Positions 1 through 6,418 of a stretch of DNA of 30,874 nucleotides are shown piece by piece. The DNA is from a virus. Within the stretch, counting starts at the first letter, position 1. Each line of letters begins with the position of its first letter. The position numbers and the translations under genes were made by a program. The stretch is from the IMG/VR virus record IMGVR_UViG_3300043775_000475, positions 1 to 30,874 of that record; one strand, 5' to 3'. Under the pieces are notes generated by a model, which saw only the letters and a list, made by a program, of their open reading frames with translations, made no database searches and had not been told where the DNA came from.

Positions 1-19
1 TGCAGAAAACATTAGGACA

Positions 20-511
20 ATGACCAAAAGACCGTACACGGGAAACAAAGACGGACAGGCAAAAGGTCTTCGTCCGGGAATGAAAGTATTTATTGAGGAA
101 ACAATAAAGTTGAGCAATGGTGCGCTTTGGAATAACGGAGATTTTGGAGTAAGAAACATGCGCTCGAAAAATTCGCTCAGCGTCCACGCAACGGGGCGAG
201 CAGTTGATTTATCATACCGTCACATGCCACCAAAGAAGGGCAAGAAGAACGGTCGCATAGAAGCACTACGTGTGATGAAGATACTTGTTGCCAACGCTGA
301 TGCGTTGGGCATTGAGGCAATATTTGATTATCTAGTTAAGCCACATGGTCGTTCGTGGATGTGCACACGTAACGCTTGGGAAAACTACAAGAAGGAAACT
401 ATTCATGGCGGTGGTTCGGGCGACTGGATACATCTTGAAATCTCGCCGGATATGGCGGATAATCCTCAGCAAGTGAGACAGGCTTTTGCAAACTTGGTGA
501 TTCCTGCGTAG
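20..511 (+). CDS. M15-type peptidase endolysin
   Basis: Predicted peptidoglycan peptidase (D-Ala-D-Ala carboxypeptidase or L-Ala-D-Glu endopeptidase fold) that would cleave the host wall at lysis. The 163-residue protein carries the M15 zinc-site pattern S-x-H-x-x-G-x-A-x-D (His56, Asp63) and a late D-W-I-H-L-E segment (His138, Glu140), in the expected order for a single-domain VanY or phage L-peptidase. No signal peptide is visible, so it would need a holin. The ATG is preceded by AGGA about four bases upstream. It is the only plus-strand gene at this end, so it probably belongs to late transcription that enters from outside the window. Its last 113 bases are overlapped by a gene on the other strand. 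The fold is fairly sure; the exact bond cut is not. Confidence 0.8.
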   Translation: MTKRPYTGNKDGQAKGLRPGMKVFIEETIKLSNGALWNNGDFGVRNMRSKNSLSVHATGRAVDLSYRHMPPKKGKKNGRIEALRVMKILVANADALGIEAIFDYLVKPHGRSWMCTRNAWENYKKETIHGGGSGDWIHLEISPDMADNPQQVRQAFANLVIPA

Positions 512-815
512 AGTCTGACAAGTCAGTAATAGAAACAGTTGGCTGATGTAGCGTGACTGTTTTGATTACCATTCCTGTCGGAATGTGAATAGGCATACCA
601 ACTGTCTTTGGGTCATCAACTTCATCAGGGAAGTATGAGTTCACAACAGTCACGTATCCAGCAAGTACGTCTGGCACAAGCCAGCCGACAGTAACAACTG
701 TCGTATCTTCTGGCGTGTATTTCTCTAAGTCTGTCCAACCGTTCTCACCATCAAAAGCATCACGCCAATGGATAACAACTAGTGCCCACTCTGATTTAAC
801 TTCTTTAGTTTTCAT
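399..815 (-). CDS. hypothetical protein, convergent with the endolysin gene
   Basis: Unrecognised 138-residue protein at the downstream end of the minus-strand operon. I chose the ATG at 815 because AAGGA lies about nine bases upstream; an in-frame start at 860 would overlap the preceding gene more. Residues 1-95 look like an ordinary soluble beta-rich domain. The last 35-40 residues are polar and rich in Ser, Pro and Arg, and are encoded antisense to the endolysin 3' end. That tail may be a read-through extension with no strong constraint. The start overlaps the upstream gene's stop by 11 bases, suggesting translational coupling. Function unknown. Confidence 0.65.
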   Translation of the reverse strand: MKTKEVKSEWALVVIHWRDAFDGENGWTDLEKYTPEDTTVVTVGWLVPDVLAGYVTVVNSYFPDEVDDPKTVGMPIHIPTGMVIKTVTLHQPTVSITDLSDSTQESPSLQKPVSLAEDYPPYPARFQDVSSRPNHRHE

Positions 816-1083
816 ATGGATTGATTCCTTCTTCAGATAGATGTGTTTCAATTGTTTCAATTATTCCAGCCATAAAAGATGCTACTCGCAACCACGAAAT
901 GGAGTCTCCCTGTAAAGCATCTCTCCAATAGTTGCATAGTTCAATTGCTGATTCGTTGTCTGAAGAAAGAACAAGTGTAACCCCACCTTCCATGTTTTTT
1001 TGAATTCTTTTAGCATTAGTATTCATTGATTCAACTTGTGCCTTTGGCACAATGTCATAAATCCAATCTTCTTCTTCAGCCAT
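805..1083 (-). CDS. hypothetical small protein
   Basis: Unrecognised 92-residue acidic protein with a short central segment around residues 60-75 (SWLRVASFMAGII) that is amphipathic or weakly membrane-seeking. The ATG at 1083 was preferred over an in-frame start at 1224 because AAAGGAAG sits just upstream and the longer version would read across the preceding gene. It overlaps that gene's 3' end by eight bases and the next gene's start by 11 bases, so it is part of one polycistronic unit. No catalytic motif seen. Confidence 0.65.
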   Translation of the reverse strand: MAEEEDWIYDIVPKAQVESMNTNAKRIQKNMEGGVTLVLSSDNESAIELCNYWRDALQGDSISWLRVASFMAGIIETIETHLSEEGINPYEN

Positions 1084-1252
1084 TTTTTTTCTTCCTTTTC
1101 TTATTAGCAACATATATGCTCCCGAATGGCAAACCGTTCTTCGGTATTCCTTCACCCACAATAGCGTTGCCATAAGTCTGTGCAAGTAGGAGAGCAATCT
1201 CTTGCGGATTAACTTCAACATCAAAACCCACCGTTATCTGTCGTGTCTTCAA
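1076..1252 (-). CDS. hypothetical small protein, probable TTG start
   Basis: Unrecognised protein of about 58 residues with a strongly basic C-terminus (KKRKKK). The start is uncertain. The frame is open back to 1354, but that part lies on top of the sigma-like gene. A TTG at 1252 follows GAGAAAGG with a seven-base spacer, which is the best-placed ribosome site. The product would begin M-K-T-R-Q-I-T-V-G-F, which reads like a normal protein N-terminus. It overlaps the upstream gene's stop by 32 bases and the downstream gene by eight. Confidence 0.55.
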   Translation of the reverse strand: MKTRQITVGFDVEVNPQEIALLLAQTYGNAIVGEGIPKNGLPFGSIYVANKKRKKKNG

Positions 1253-1583
1253 GTCCGAGCCTTTCTCTAATAATCTGATTCTCCAAGAGATGCAATCGTA
1301 ACCGCTCGTAAGCGGCGTTGCGCAACCTCCATGCATGTGGCTTTGACACGCCAAGCCGACCGCCTAATTCTTCTAACGAAATCATTTCTGAATTTATTGC
1401 ATCAATAATAAATCTGTCTTGGTCTCCAAGTTTTTCAATGCACTCCGCTATTGCTTCACGCAATGGTTGAAGTTCCACAACAGACTCAACTGTGTTCTCA
1501 CCGGAAGCAGCCATCATCAACGCCTCAATAGGCGTTTCTGGTCTCCTGTTGCCACGAAGGTTTGCTTCGTGGTATGGAGTCAT
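1221..1583 (-). CDS. sigma-70 region 4-like helix-turn-helix protein
   Basis: A 120-residue protein whose C-terminal half (about residues 50-100) reads as a sigma-70 region 4 helix-turn-helix: KLGDQDRFII, then ISLEELGGRLGVS, then a basic recognition helix (KPHAWRLRNAAYERLR). Region 4 normally contacts the promoter -35 element. No region 2 is present, so this is not a complete sigma factor. It could be an anti-sigma-like appropriator, a co-activator of host RNA polymerase, or a small DNA-binding regulator. The ATG at 1583 follows AGAGAAG and starts 10 bases after the upstream stop. A TTG at 1604 is possible but has a poorer ribosome site. It is a candidate reader of the repeated promoter-like boxes found elsewhere in the window. 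Confidence 0.7.
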   Translation of the reverse strand: MTPYHEANLRGNRRPETPIEALMMAASGENTVESVVELQPLREAIAECIEKLGDQDRFIIDAINSEMISLEELGGRLGVSKPHAWRLRNAAYERLRLHLLENQIIRERLGLEDTTDNGGF

Positions 1584-1593
1584 GGCAACTTCT

Positions 1594-2019
1594 CTATTCT
1601 TCAAGACTAATTAGTTCCGTGTTCTCAATTGATATTTCGTAGAACGTTTCATCGCTTGTGTATTTGGTTTCTTTGGTAACTATTTTTGTGAACTCTTTAG
1701 CATCAACAACAATCATGTGTGTCTTGTTGTGATTGAATGTCACAAACTTTACTTGTTTGTTTCCATCAAGAAATTTGAACTTACGAGCAGCGTAATGAAT
1801 AGTTTTGAAAGGAAACTCTGTGCCGTTCCAGTTGTGTTTTACTTCAACTTCAATACCTGTGTCGTCGCCAAACCAATTAGAAAGCACATCAATCCCGTAC
1901 TTATCGGGATTGACATGCGCTCTAAAACCTTTTGCTTTCAACCAATCAACCAGTATGTCCTTTGCAGGGTCATCCTGATTGTATTGATTTACGTCGAATG
2001 GTTTGGATATTGGTTTCAT
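1594..2019 (-). CDS. PD-(D/E)XK-like nuclease, putative
   Basis: A 141-residue protein with a plausible restriction-endonuclease-like core. Asp44 lies in KYGIDVL, followed after a short loop by E-V-E-V-K (Glu57 or Glu59, Lys61), matching the D-Xn-(D/E)-X-K metal site. A helix before Asp44 (AKDILVDWLKAKGF) and alternating strands after it fit the fold. It may be a small phage endonuclease or a Holliday-junction- or exonuclease-type enzyme. The ATG at 2019 overlaps the stop of the tiny upstream reading frame as ATGA; no separate Shine-Dalgarno is evident, so translation is probably coupled. It lies directly downstream of RusA, consistent with a recombination role. The family call is moderate because it rests on motif spacing only. 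Confidence 0.55.
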   Translation of the reverse strand: MKPISKPFDVNQYNQDDPAKDILVDWLKAKGFRAHVNPDKYGIDVLSNWFGDDTGIEVEVKHNWNGTEFPFKTIHYAARKFKFLDGNKQVKFVTFNHNKTHMIVVDAKEFTKIVTKETKYTSDETFYEISIENTELISLEE

Positions 2020-2078
2020 GAAAGCAAAATGACTGCTAGCACAGCCACCCCCATTAAAAACATTCCGTAGGTAATCAT
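2016..2078 (-). CDS. 20-residue single-pass membrane peptide
   Basis: A 20-codon reading frame coding for an almost wholly hydrophobic peptide (starts MITYGMFLM, ends AVILLS). GGAGAAAGC sits directly upstream. Its ATG overlaps the RusA stop codon as ATGA, and its own stop overlaps the next gene's ATG as ATGA. This double four-base coupling is the same arrangement used by the real genes around it, and it fills what would otherwise be a 55-base gap. The peptide would span the membrane once. It could be a lysis-related or regulatory microprotein, or only a translational relay that carries ribosomes to the nuclease gene. Confidence 0.5.
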   Translation of the reverse strand: MITYGMFLMGVAVLAVILLS

Positions 2079-2437
2079 GCTTTCTCCAAGTACAGACACA
2101 CAATCTGTTTGTCGTCGGTGTATGCCACACCGTTGAGTGCATCCAATATTGACTTGGCATAGTTGTCAATATCTCCAGTAAGTTTCCCCTTTGGCAAAGG
2201 AAAGTTTGGGTCTGGTTCAACTCGCTCAATCATCATCTCTGTACCTTCAACGGTAAAGCGAAGTTTCATTGAGAGCATACCCTCTTCAAAGAGTGGACCT
2301 TTGTATGCTTCCGCAATCTTCTTCTCATACTCAACCGTTTCTTTTGGCGTGAATGCGTGACCTGTTTTTGTAACACGTGGTCTCCCTTTTGATTTTGGTC
2401 TTGTTGAAAACATTTGATGGTATTGAAGTTTCTTCAT
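2075..2437 (-). CDS. rusA: RusA-family Holliday junction resolvase
   Basis: RusA-type endonuclease that cuts four-way DNA junctions during recombination and DNA maturation. The 120-residue length matches the family. The diagnostic block is present: G-D-I-D-N-Y-A-K (Asp89, Asp91, Lys95), then ILDALNGV and T-D-D-K-Q-I (Asp108, Asp109), which supply the Mg-binding acidic residues and the conserved lysine. An N-terminal segment with K-x-R-P-R is typical of the family's DNA-binding start. The ATG overlaps the upstream primase stop as ATGA. It sits with a primase, a helicase and two nuclease-like genes, as expected for a phage replication-recombination operon. Confidence 0.93.
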   Translation of the reverse strand: MKKLQYHQMFSTRPKSKGRPRVTKTGHAFTPKETVEYEKKIAEAYKGPLFEEGMLSMKLRFTVEGTEMMIERVEPDPNFPLPKGKLTGDIDNYAKSILDALNGVAYTDDKQIVCLYLEKA

Positions 2438-3333
2438 GGGTTGAAACCCTCCTGATTGTCAGTTCCGTATGCTCCTTCAACAATCTTAACCAACTCCTCA
2501 ACACCGTTACTGCGTAGATGGAACTTGCCCCATCGTCTGTCAGCATCAACAAGAATTATGTAAGCCTTGCCGATTGGCATTCCACACTCATACGCCTTGT
2601 GTGCAAGACGCACAAGTGTGTTTGAACGGTCATGACTTTCATCTGGACCATGTTTCCAAATCCAGTACACCAAACCATCTGCATGGTCTAATGCTTCACG
2701 AACAGACATTGAGGTAGGCATTTCGAGCACGGCTCTTTGCTTGGGGCGATGACGTTCAGCCAAAGGCTGAAGCAGGTTGATGCTTACACGATTGGCAATC
2801 GCTTCATCAATGAACTGTTTCAGTGTCATAGGTGAGTCTTCACGCTCAAACATCACATACCTATTCTCAGGTATTTCGTTGTACCCATTTGGATACGGAA
2901 GTCTGACATAGTTGCCTAGCCCGGTACATTCTTCCTGTTTGGGGTTTACCTCTTTGGGTGGCAAGCCAATAACTTCATGTGCTACGAGGAAAGCCCTACG
3001 CATGATTGGCGCAGGAACCCAGTCGTTAGCAAAGACCCACACGTGATAACCCTTGCGTGTCTTTTCTACAAATGAAGGTATTGACTTTATCTTGAGTGCT
3101 GTCTGTAGGTTTCGTGCAGAGTCAATGTCATCAACATCAATATCTGAACAACCCCAACGAACAGAGTTGCCGTCGGTCAGAGGGTAGATACCGACCAGTT
3201 CATCTCCGTACAGGTGTCGTGCAAAAGTTGAGTAAGTGACTTCTTTCTTTACTGAGCCACCTTCCCAACTTCCATACGCATCTGTGCGACCACCAAACAG
3301 TTTCATAAAGTTTTCCACTGCATCAATCTGCAT
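2434..3333 (-). CDS. archaeo-eukaryotic-type primase (TOTE-like)
   Basis: Predicted DNA primase or primase-polymerase of the archaeo-eukaryotic superfamily, which makes primers for replication. In the 299-residue protein, R-W-G-C-S-D-I-D-V-D-D (Asp64, Asp66) supplies the metal-binding D-x-D and K-G-Y-H-V-W-V-F (His97) supplies the nucleotide-binding s-x-H motif. A third conserved patch follows at about 125-147 (P-K-E-V-N-P-K-Q and G-L-G-N-Y-V-R-L-P), resembling the primase domain of TOTE conflict systems. The region after about 190 is helical and unassigned. The ATG at 3333 overlaps the helicase stop by 11 bases and has GATGGGG upstream; longer starts at 3375 or 3387 would sit deeper in the helicase gene. 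The pairing with a DnaB-like helicase supports the call. Confidence 0.8.
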   Translation of the reverse strand: MQIDAVENFMKLFGGRTDAYGSWEGGSVKKEVTYSTFARHLYGDELVGIYPLTDGNSVRWGCSDIDVDDIDSARNLQTALKIKSIPSFVEKTRKGYHVWVFANDWVPAPIMRRAFLVAHEVIGLPPKEVNPKQEECTGLGNYVRLPYPNGYNEIPENRYVMFEREDSPMTLKQFIDEAIANRVSINLLQPLAERHRPKQRAVLEMPTSMSVREALDHADGLVYWIWKHGPDESHDRSNTLVRLAHKAYECGMPIGKAYIILVDADRRWGKFHLRSNGVEELVKIVEGAYGTDNQEGFNP

Positions 3334-4357
3334 AAGGAAGCCCCATCTGTTTGTATTGGTCTGGTAGTTCACCATCGTTGAGGTCACGGAGTCTGCCAGT
3401 TGCTTGGTCTAACTCAAAGTCAATGTCATCAACCAACTGTCCAGCGGGTCGCTTGTTCTTTAACAGCGACACGGTGACTGTGTGTTCGTGAATCCTTTGC
3501 TCAAGTCTGAGGTAGTCAAGTCTGTCCTGTGCACGTTCGCTGTGCGAGCGGTCAAGTTTCTCAATGAGTTCATTTATCTCCGCAGCAATTTGATATTTCT
3601 TGCGACGAACACCAATGATTGATGTTGCTTGTTGCTCACCACCGTACGAGCCAGATGACATGGTTAGTTTCGCACCATCAGCACCTGCGGTGCGTGATGT
3701 TTGGTGCAACACTAACATTGGAATGTCGTGACGACGACCGAACCCCTTGAGGAAGGTCGCTTTGTCTGGCACAGTTTCTCCTGCTTCTACCAAATCCAAG
3801 TAATCAACGACTACTAGGTCAGGTGCTTGCCCCCACACGTCGCAAACCTCTCCATAGGCTCGCTCCATGTCGGAGGAAGTAAGTGGCTGGTCAAACACAG
3901 CGAGGTTTGGAAAGTGTTCCTCTGCTGTACTGCGTAACAGGTTGATGGCATCTTGGTCATCTTCTGCTACTCGTCGTTCCAGTTCTCGTGCATCAATGTT
4001 GTGATGAATACAGGTGAGTTTGGTCAATACGAGTTGGCGAGGCTCGTCAGGTATAAACATTGCAATGTGCTTGTCACGATTGTTTCGGAGTGCGTGAAGT
4101 AGTAAGAGCGTCTTACCACCGTGTGCAAACCCAAGCATCATACAAACTTCGCCCGGTGCAATGCCTCGTAGTTCTTGGTCTATGCGGGAGATACCAAGAT
4201 GTACACGCTCTTGGGGAGACTGTGCCCATCTGACGAAAGAGTCAGCGGCTTCAGCAAGAGGCGTGTACATCCTGTAATCGGAATGTGAGGAGACCGTCGG
4301 ATTCGGTCTCCCCACTGATTCCCATCCCGCAGATATTTCTTCTGCGGAAAGTCTCAT
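3323..4357 (-). CDS. DnaB-like replicative helicase (RecA-fold ATPase)
   Basis: Predicted hexameric helicase or RecA-fold ATPase of phage replication. The 344-residue protein has Walker A G-F-A-H-G-G-K-T (residues 76-83), an acidic P-D-E-P after the next strand (about 107-110, where DnaB keeps its catalytic Glu), and Walker B D-L-V-V-V-D-Y (Asp189). A glutamine-histidine sensor-like segment follows (L-V-L-H-Q-T-S, about 219-225). The C-terminal part has basic K-N-K-R-P-A-G. It lacks the DnaB N-terminal primase-binding domain, as many phage helicases do. A RadA/Sak4-type recombinase ATPase is the main alternative. TGATG overlaps the upstream gene, and GAGG sits six to seven bases before the ATG. 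Confidence 0.82.
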   Translation of the reverse strand: MRLSAEEISAGWESVGRPNPTVSSHSDYRMYTPLAEAADSFVRWAQSPQERVHLGISRIDQELRGIAPGEVCMMLGFAHGGKTLLLLHALRNNRDKHIAMFIPDEPRQLVLTKLTCIHHNIDARELERRVAEDDQDAINLLRSTAEEHFPNLAVFDQPLTSSDMERAYGEVCDVWGQAPDLVVVDYLDLVEAGETVPDKATFLKGFGRRHDIPMLVLHQTSRTAGADGAKLTMSSGSYGGEQQATSIIGVRRKKYQIAAEINELIEKLDRSHSERAQDRLDYLRLEQRIHEHTVTVSLLKNKRPAGQLVDDIDFELDQATGRLRDLNDGELPDQYKQMGLPYAD

Positions 4358-4788
4358 CACTTACCTCGTGGTGGCCAGTAAGCCTTTTCCTTGTCATCAA
4401 CTGCTTTGAACCAAGGACGCTTTGGATTCTGCGCCAGTCCATCACGGTTGTCGTACACCTTGGTTACACCATCACGCTTGCACGCTTTGATGAGCCAGTC
4501 TGGAATCTCACCATGTTGCTGACCAGCAATCTGTACACCACCTGTGCTCGTAGCAGTTGGCTTAGTTACTTCTTCAGCGTTGAATGTTTCCTTCACCATT
4601 GAAACGATTCGAGCATTGTTCTCTTGAAGTGTGCTCTGTCCATAAATCTGTTCCATCAACATGTCGTTGATACTTGAGAACAGAGTTGCGAACTCGCCAA
4701 TGCGCTCGTCTACTCCGATGGTCTTGTCTGTTAGGTCTGCTGCAATTTTTGCACAGACTTGTGTGATGATTGCCTTGTCTTTATCCAT
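4357..4788 (-). CDS. conserved hypothetical protein of the replication operon
   Basis: A 143-residue protein without a recognised domain. Residues 1-75 are helical and acidic. Residues 76-95 are a Thr/Ser/Gly linker. The C-terminal 50 residues are compact and aromatic (I-P-D-W-L-I-K-A-C-K-R, then N-P-K-R-P-W-F-K-A and Y-W-P-P-R-G-K), and look like a small conserved module. The ATG at 4788 has a perfect GGAGG six to seven bases upstream and overlaps the nuclease stop as TAATG. The position between nuclease and helicase suggests a DNA-binding or helicase-loading accessory, which is inference only. Confidence 0.7.
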   Translation of the reverse strand: MDKDKAIITQVCAKIAADLTDKTIGVDERIGEFATLFSSINDMLMEQIYGQSTLQENNARIVSMVKETFNAEEVTKPTATSTGGVQIAGQQHGEIPDWLIKACKRDGVTKVYDNRDGLAQNPKRPWFKAVDDKEKAYWPPRGK

Positions 4789-5657
4789 TAGTTTGCCTCC
4801 TCGGCGTTGTTGTTGTCGCTCGGTATGTACGAGCCTTTGCAATGTTCCCAAACTGGACACCATCTCTGCGAACAGAGAAAGTGCTGGTCGTTCACAAGCC
4901 ATCGTGTTGATGGCATGTGTAGTTTAACAGTAAGAAGATTGTTTACCAGAGCAATGGTTTGCTCTGTAATCCACTCACCGTGTTTTGCTGTTCTTACGAC
5001 TGGCACAATTTGACCAGTACTTGATGCATTGCGAATCATAACGCCGAAGTTGAATTCAACGTCATAATCAAGCAACCCCAGTTTGGTTGCCGCTTCTGCA
5101 TAAACAGCAGACTGTATGTTTTGTGTTTGCTTTTCTGCTTGATAATACTTACGAGCCGCAGTTTTCCAGTCCCAAATACCTTGGGGATGGAAGTAATCCA
5201 TCGTGCCTTCAAACCACAGTTCGTACTCAAACAATTCGTTTTCTACATGTGCAATCTTGGATTCAAACTTCCATTCACAATCACCACCCTCTGGAACGTG
5301 AGGCATAATGTCTCGTGCCCACGCTTCAGCCATTGAGGCAATGTGCTTGTCCCAATTCTTTGGGTCTGTGTTTGTGATGTTGATTTGTTTACCTTCCGAC
5401 TGTAACTCTTTCTGCTTTGTTCGGAAAGCGTTCACCGAATGGTCTGCAATGTTTGCTGGCACAATCTCGCCACGAAGTACCGCTTCGATACCAGCGTGAA
5501 CTGCTGTACCCATCATTGCTGAGTCATTCTCTTTACGTGTCTCAGGGTGTAGGGCAATAAGCCTTGCACGTTCTGGGCACATCAACGCATCACCAAGCCA
5601 AGACTGTCTTATGTAAATCTTGGTAACGTCGTATCCACCATTGTTTTCTATTCTCAC
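4788..5657 (-). CDS. Cas4/AddB-like PD-(D/E)XK nuclease with Fe-S cluster
   Basis: Predicted RecB-family exonuclease that would resect DNA for recombination. In the 289-residue protein the order of motifs fits Cas4/AddB: Cys27 near the start (A-L-M-C-P-E-R), His54 (G-T-A-V-H-A-G), Asp154 (F-E-G-T-M-D), Asp163-x-Lys165 (I-W-D-W-K-T), a Q-x2-Q-x2-A-V-Y-A motif (residues 179-187), and a terminal cysteine group Cys262, Cys267, Cys273. The four cysteines, one early and three late, are the layout of a 4Fe-4S cluster that pins the nuclease fold. The start is GTG with GGGAGAAG upstream; no better ATG is near. It is the first gene behind the promoter at 5745-5772. Confidence 0.85.
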   Translation of the reverse strand: MRIENNGGYDVTKIYIRQSWLGDALMCPERARLIALHPETRKENDSAMMGTAVHAGIEAVLRGEIVPANIADHSVNAFRTKQKELQSEGKQINITNTDPKNWDKHIASMAEAWARDIMPHVPEGGDCEWKFESKIAHVENELFEYELWFEGTMDYFHPQGIWDWKTAARKYYQAEKQTQNIQSAVYAEAATKLGLLDYDVEFNFGVMIRNASSTGQIVPVVRTAKHGEWITEQTIALVNNLLTVKLHMPSTRWLVNDQHFLCSQRWCPVWEHCKGSYIPSDNNNAEEAN

Positions 5658-5669
5658 TGCTTCTCCCTT

Positions 5670-5679
5670 TTGTGCTAGT
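5670..5679 (-). promoter_or_regulatory. ACTAGCACAA leader box, copy 1
   Basis: Ten-base sequence, read on the minus strand, lying 12 bases before the nuclease start and directly in front of its Shine-Dalgarno. The same decamer recurs in three other minus-strand leaders (9831, 12160, 13017), each time just downstream of a palindrome. Here the palindrome is the hairpin at 5689-5713. Confidence 0.5.
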
Positions 5680-5688
5680 GATTACTTG

Positions 5689-5713
5689 GCGCCGAACCGA
5701 AAGGTTCGGGCGC
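5689..5713 (-). promoter_or_regulatory. leader hairpin upstream of the nuclease gene
   Basis: GCGCC-GAACC / GGTTC-G-GGCGC inverted repeat with a four-base loop (GAAA on the plus strand) and one bulged base. It lies in the predicted 5' leader of the nuclease transcript, after the promoter at 5745-5772. There is no T-run after it on either strand, so it is not a standard intrinsic terminator. It may stabilise or regulate the leader. Confidence 0.6.
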
Positions 5714-5725
5714 AACGGGTAAGTG

Positions 5726-5744
5726 CCCCCCCCTTTCCCCCCCC
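5726..5744 (-). other. double G8 tract (C8-TTT-C8 on the plus strand)
   Basis: Two runs of eight G separated by AAA on the minus strand. They begin where transcription from the promoter at 5745-5772 should start, so the mRNA would open with a long G-run. They could fold as a G-quadruplex. Alternatively they could pair with the C-runs at 5756-5768 in any read-through transcript, forming a 10-12 bp GC stem after the transglycosylase stop. Confidence 0.5.
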
Positions 5745-5772
5745 ATTGTACACGAGGGGGGAATGGGGTCAA
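5745..5772 (-). promoter_or_regulatory. sigma-70-type promoter for the replication operon
   Basis: On the minus strand, TTGACC (5772-5767) and TACAAT (5750-5745) are separated by 16 bases, five of six matches in each box. Nothing else in the window fits the housekeeping consensus as well. It points at the nuclease gene 88 bases further on and would drive the gene series down to 399. The predicted start falls in the G-tract next to it. Confidence 0.6.
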
Positions 5773-5777
5773 GGGTA

Positions 5778-6197
5778 CTACAAGCCCCAAGGACCGAACC
5801 CGTTACCATACCTATCATCTGCGTAGTTGTAGATGGCTAAAGCCGACCTGAGGTTGCGCTGGGGGTTGAATAGCCCCTCAGAACGCCTCACAATGCCCTT
5901 GGAGACCAGCCACGGTGTCCAGAACCCGTTCACCTGCGTCAAGCCCCTAGAACCACCTACTGGGTCGTCTGTGTTGTGCTGGTCAGGTAGACACCTGCTC
6001 TCACGCCACATCAGATAGTCCAGCGTTGGTAGTAGCGACTGTCGCCACCCTACATCAACGGCTAATTGCCACCATTGAGGGCAACGTGCTGTAGCAGGTA
6101 CATCAACCGGCTTAGGCAAGTCGTGTTTGCTTATGGAAGTGGGGGGCACGAAGCCCCCCACGAATAATGAAAGTGAAAGTATTGCTTTTGCTATCAA
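5778..6197 (-). CDS. lytic-transglycosylase-like (SLT) protein with signal sequence
   Basis: A 139-residue protein with a hydrophobic N-terminus (AKAILSLSLFVGGF, residues 3-16) resembling a signal peptide or anchor, followed by a short lysozyme-fold domain. W-R-E-S (Glu66, Ser67) matches SLT motif I with the catalytic Glu, and S-R-G-L-T-Q-V-N (83-90) matches the G-L-x-Q motif II. It would cut the glycan strand of peptidoglycan, but exported and cell-associated rather than holin-dependent. The start is TTG at 6197, with AAGGAG eight bases upstream and TTGA overlap with the preceding stop. A GC-rich inverted repeat lies inside the coding region at 6139-6161. Finding a wall hydrolase in the non-structural block, away from the endolysin, is unusual. 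Confidence 0.7.
   Translation of the reverse strand: MIAKAILSLSLFVGGFVPPTSISKHDLPKPVDVPATARCPQWWQLAVDVGWRQSLLPTLDYLMWRESRCLPDQHNTDDPVGGSRGLTQVNGFWTPWLVSKGIVRRSEGLFNPQRNLRSALAIYNYADDRYGNGFGPWGL
6139..6161 (-). repeat. GC-rich 9-bp hairpin inside a coding sequence
   Basis: GTGGGGGGC-ACGAA-GCCCCCCAC, a perfect nine-base inverted repeat with a five-base loop. It lies in codons 13-20 of the transglycosylase-like gene, just after the hydrophobic segment. The fold would be very stable in mRNA and could slow ribosomes during export or mark a former intergenic hairpin. Confidence 0.7.
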
Positions 6198-6418
6198 GAA
6201 TCATCTCCTTGTAATGCTAGGGATAGGACTGTTTCCATTTCCTGTTTTGCAGAAAGCAGTTCAACAAACTCTGTGTGAGTTGAATCTGCTCGCTTACCAT
6301 CGCCAAGTCGCTGTATCTTCTTTGCTAATTGGTCAATGCCAATGCTCAAAGACTTTACGACCGCCCGCAATTCAGACAGGGTTAGTGATACCTCCAATGT
6401 TGGTTCTTGTTTCCTCAC
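6194..6418 (-). CDS. hypothetical small helical protein
   Basis: Unrecognised 74-residue protein, mostly helical with heptad-like spacing of Leu and Ile (L-T-L-S-E-L-R-A-V-V-K-S-L and later segments), suggesting a coiled coil. GTG start overlapping the upstream stop as GTGA. Its stop overlaps the TTG start of the transglycosylase-like gene as TTGA. The coupling to both neighbours supports it as a real gene. Confidence 0.65.
   Translation of the reverse strand: MRKQEPTLEVSLTLSELRAVVKSLSIGIDQLAKKIQRLGDGKRADSTHTEFVELLSAKQEMETVLSLALQGDDS

Noticed and set aside
805-1224. Longer version of the 805-1083 protein starting at 1224
   Set aside because: The extra 47 residues overlap the preceding gene entirely and read as an out-of-frame shadow; the ATG at 1083 has the better ribosome site.
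2020-2229. Longer version of the second nuclease-like protein starting at 2229
   Set aside because: The extension would overlap most of the RusA core and has no ribosome site; the coupled ATG at 2019 fits the operon style.
4788-5657. A true CRISPR Cas4
   Set aside because: The nuclease and four-cysteine pattern is shared with AddB and phage exonucleases. No Cas1, Cas2 or repeat array is present, so a recombination nuclease is the simpler reading.
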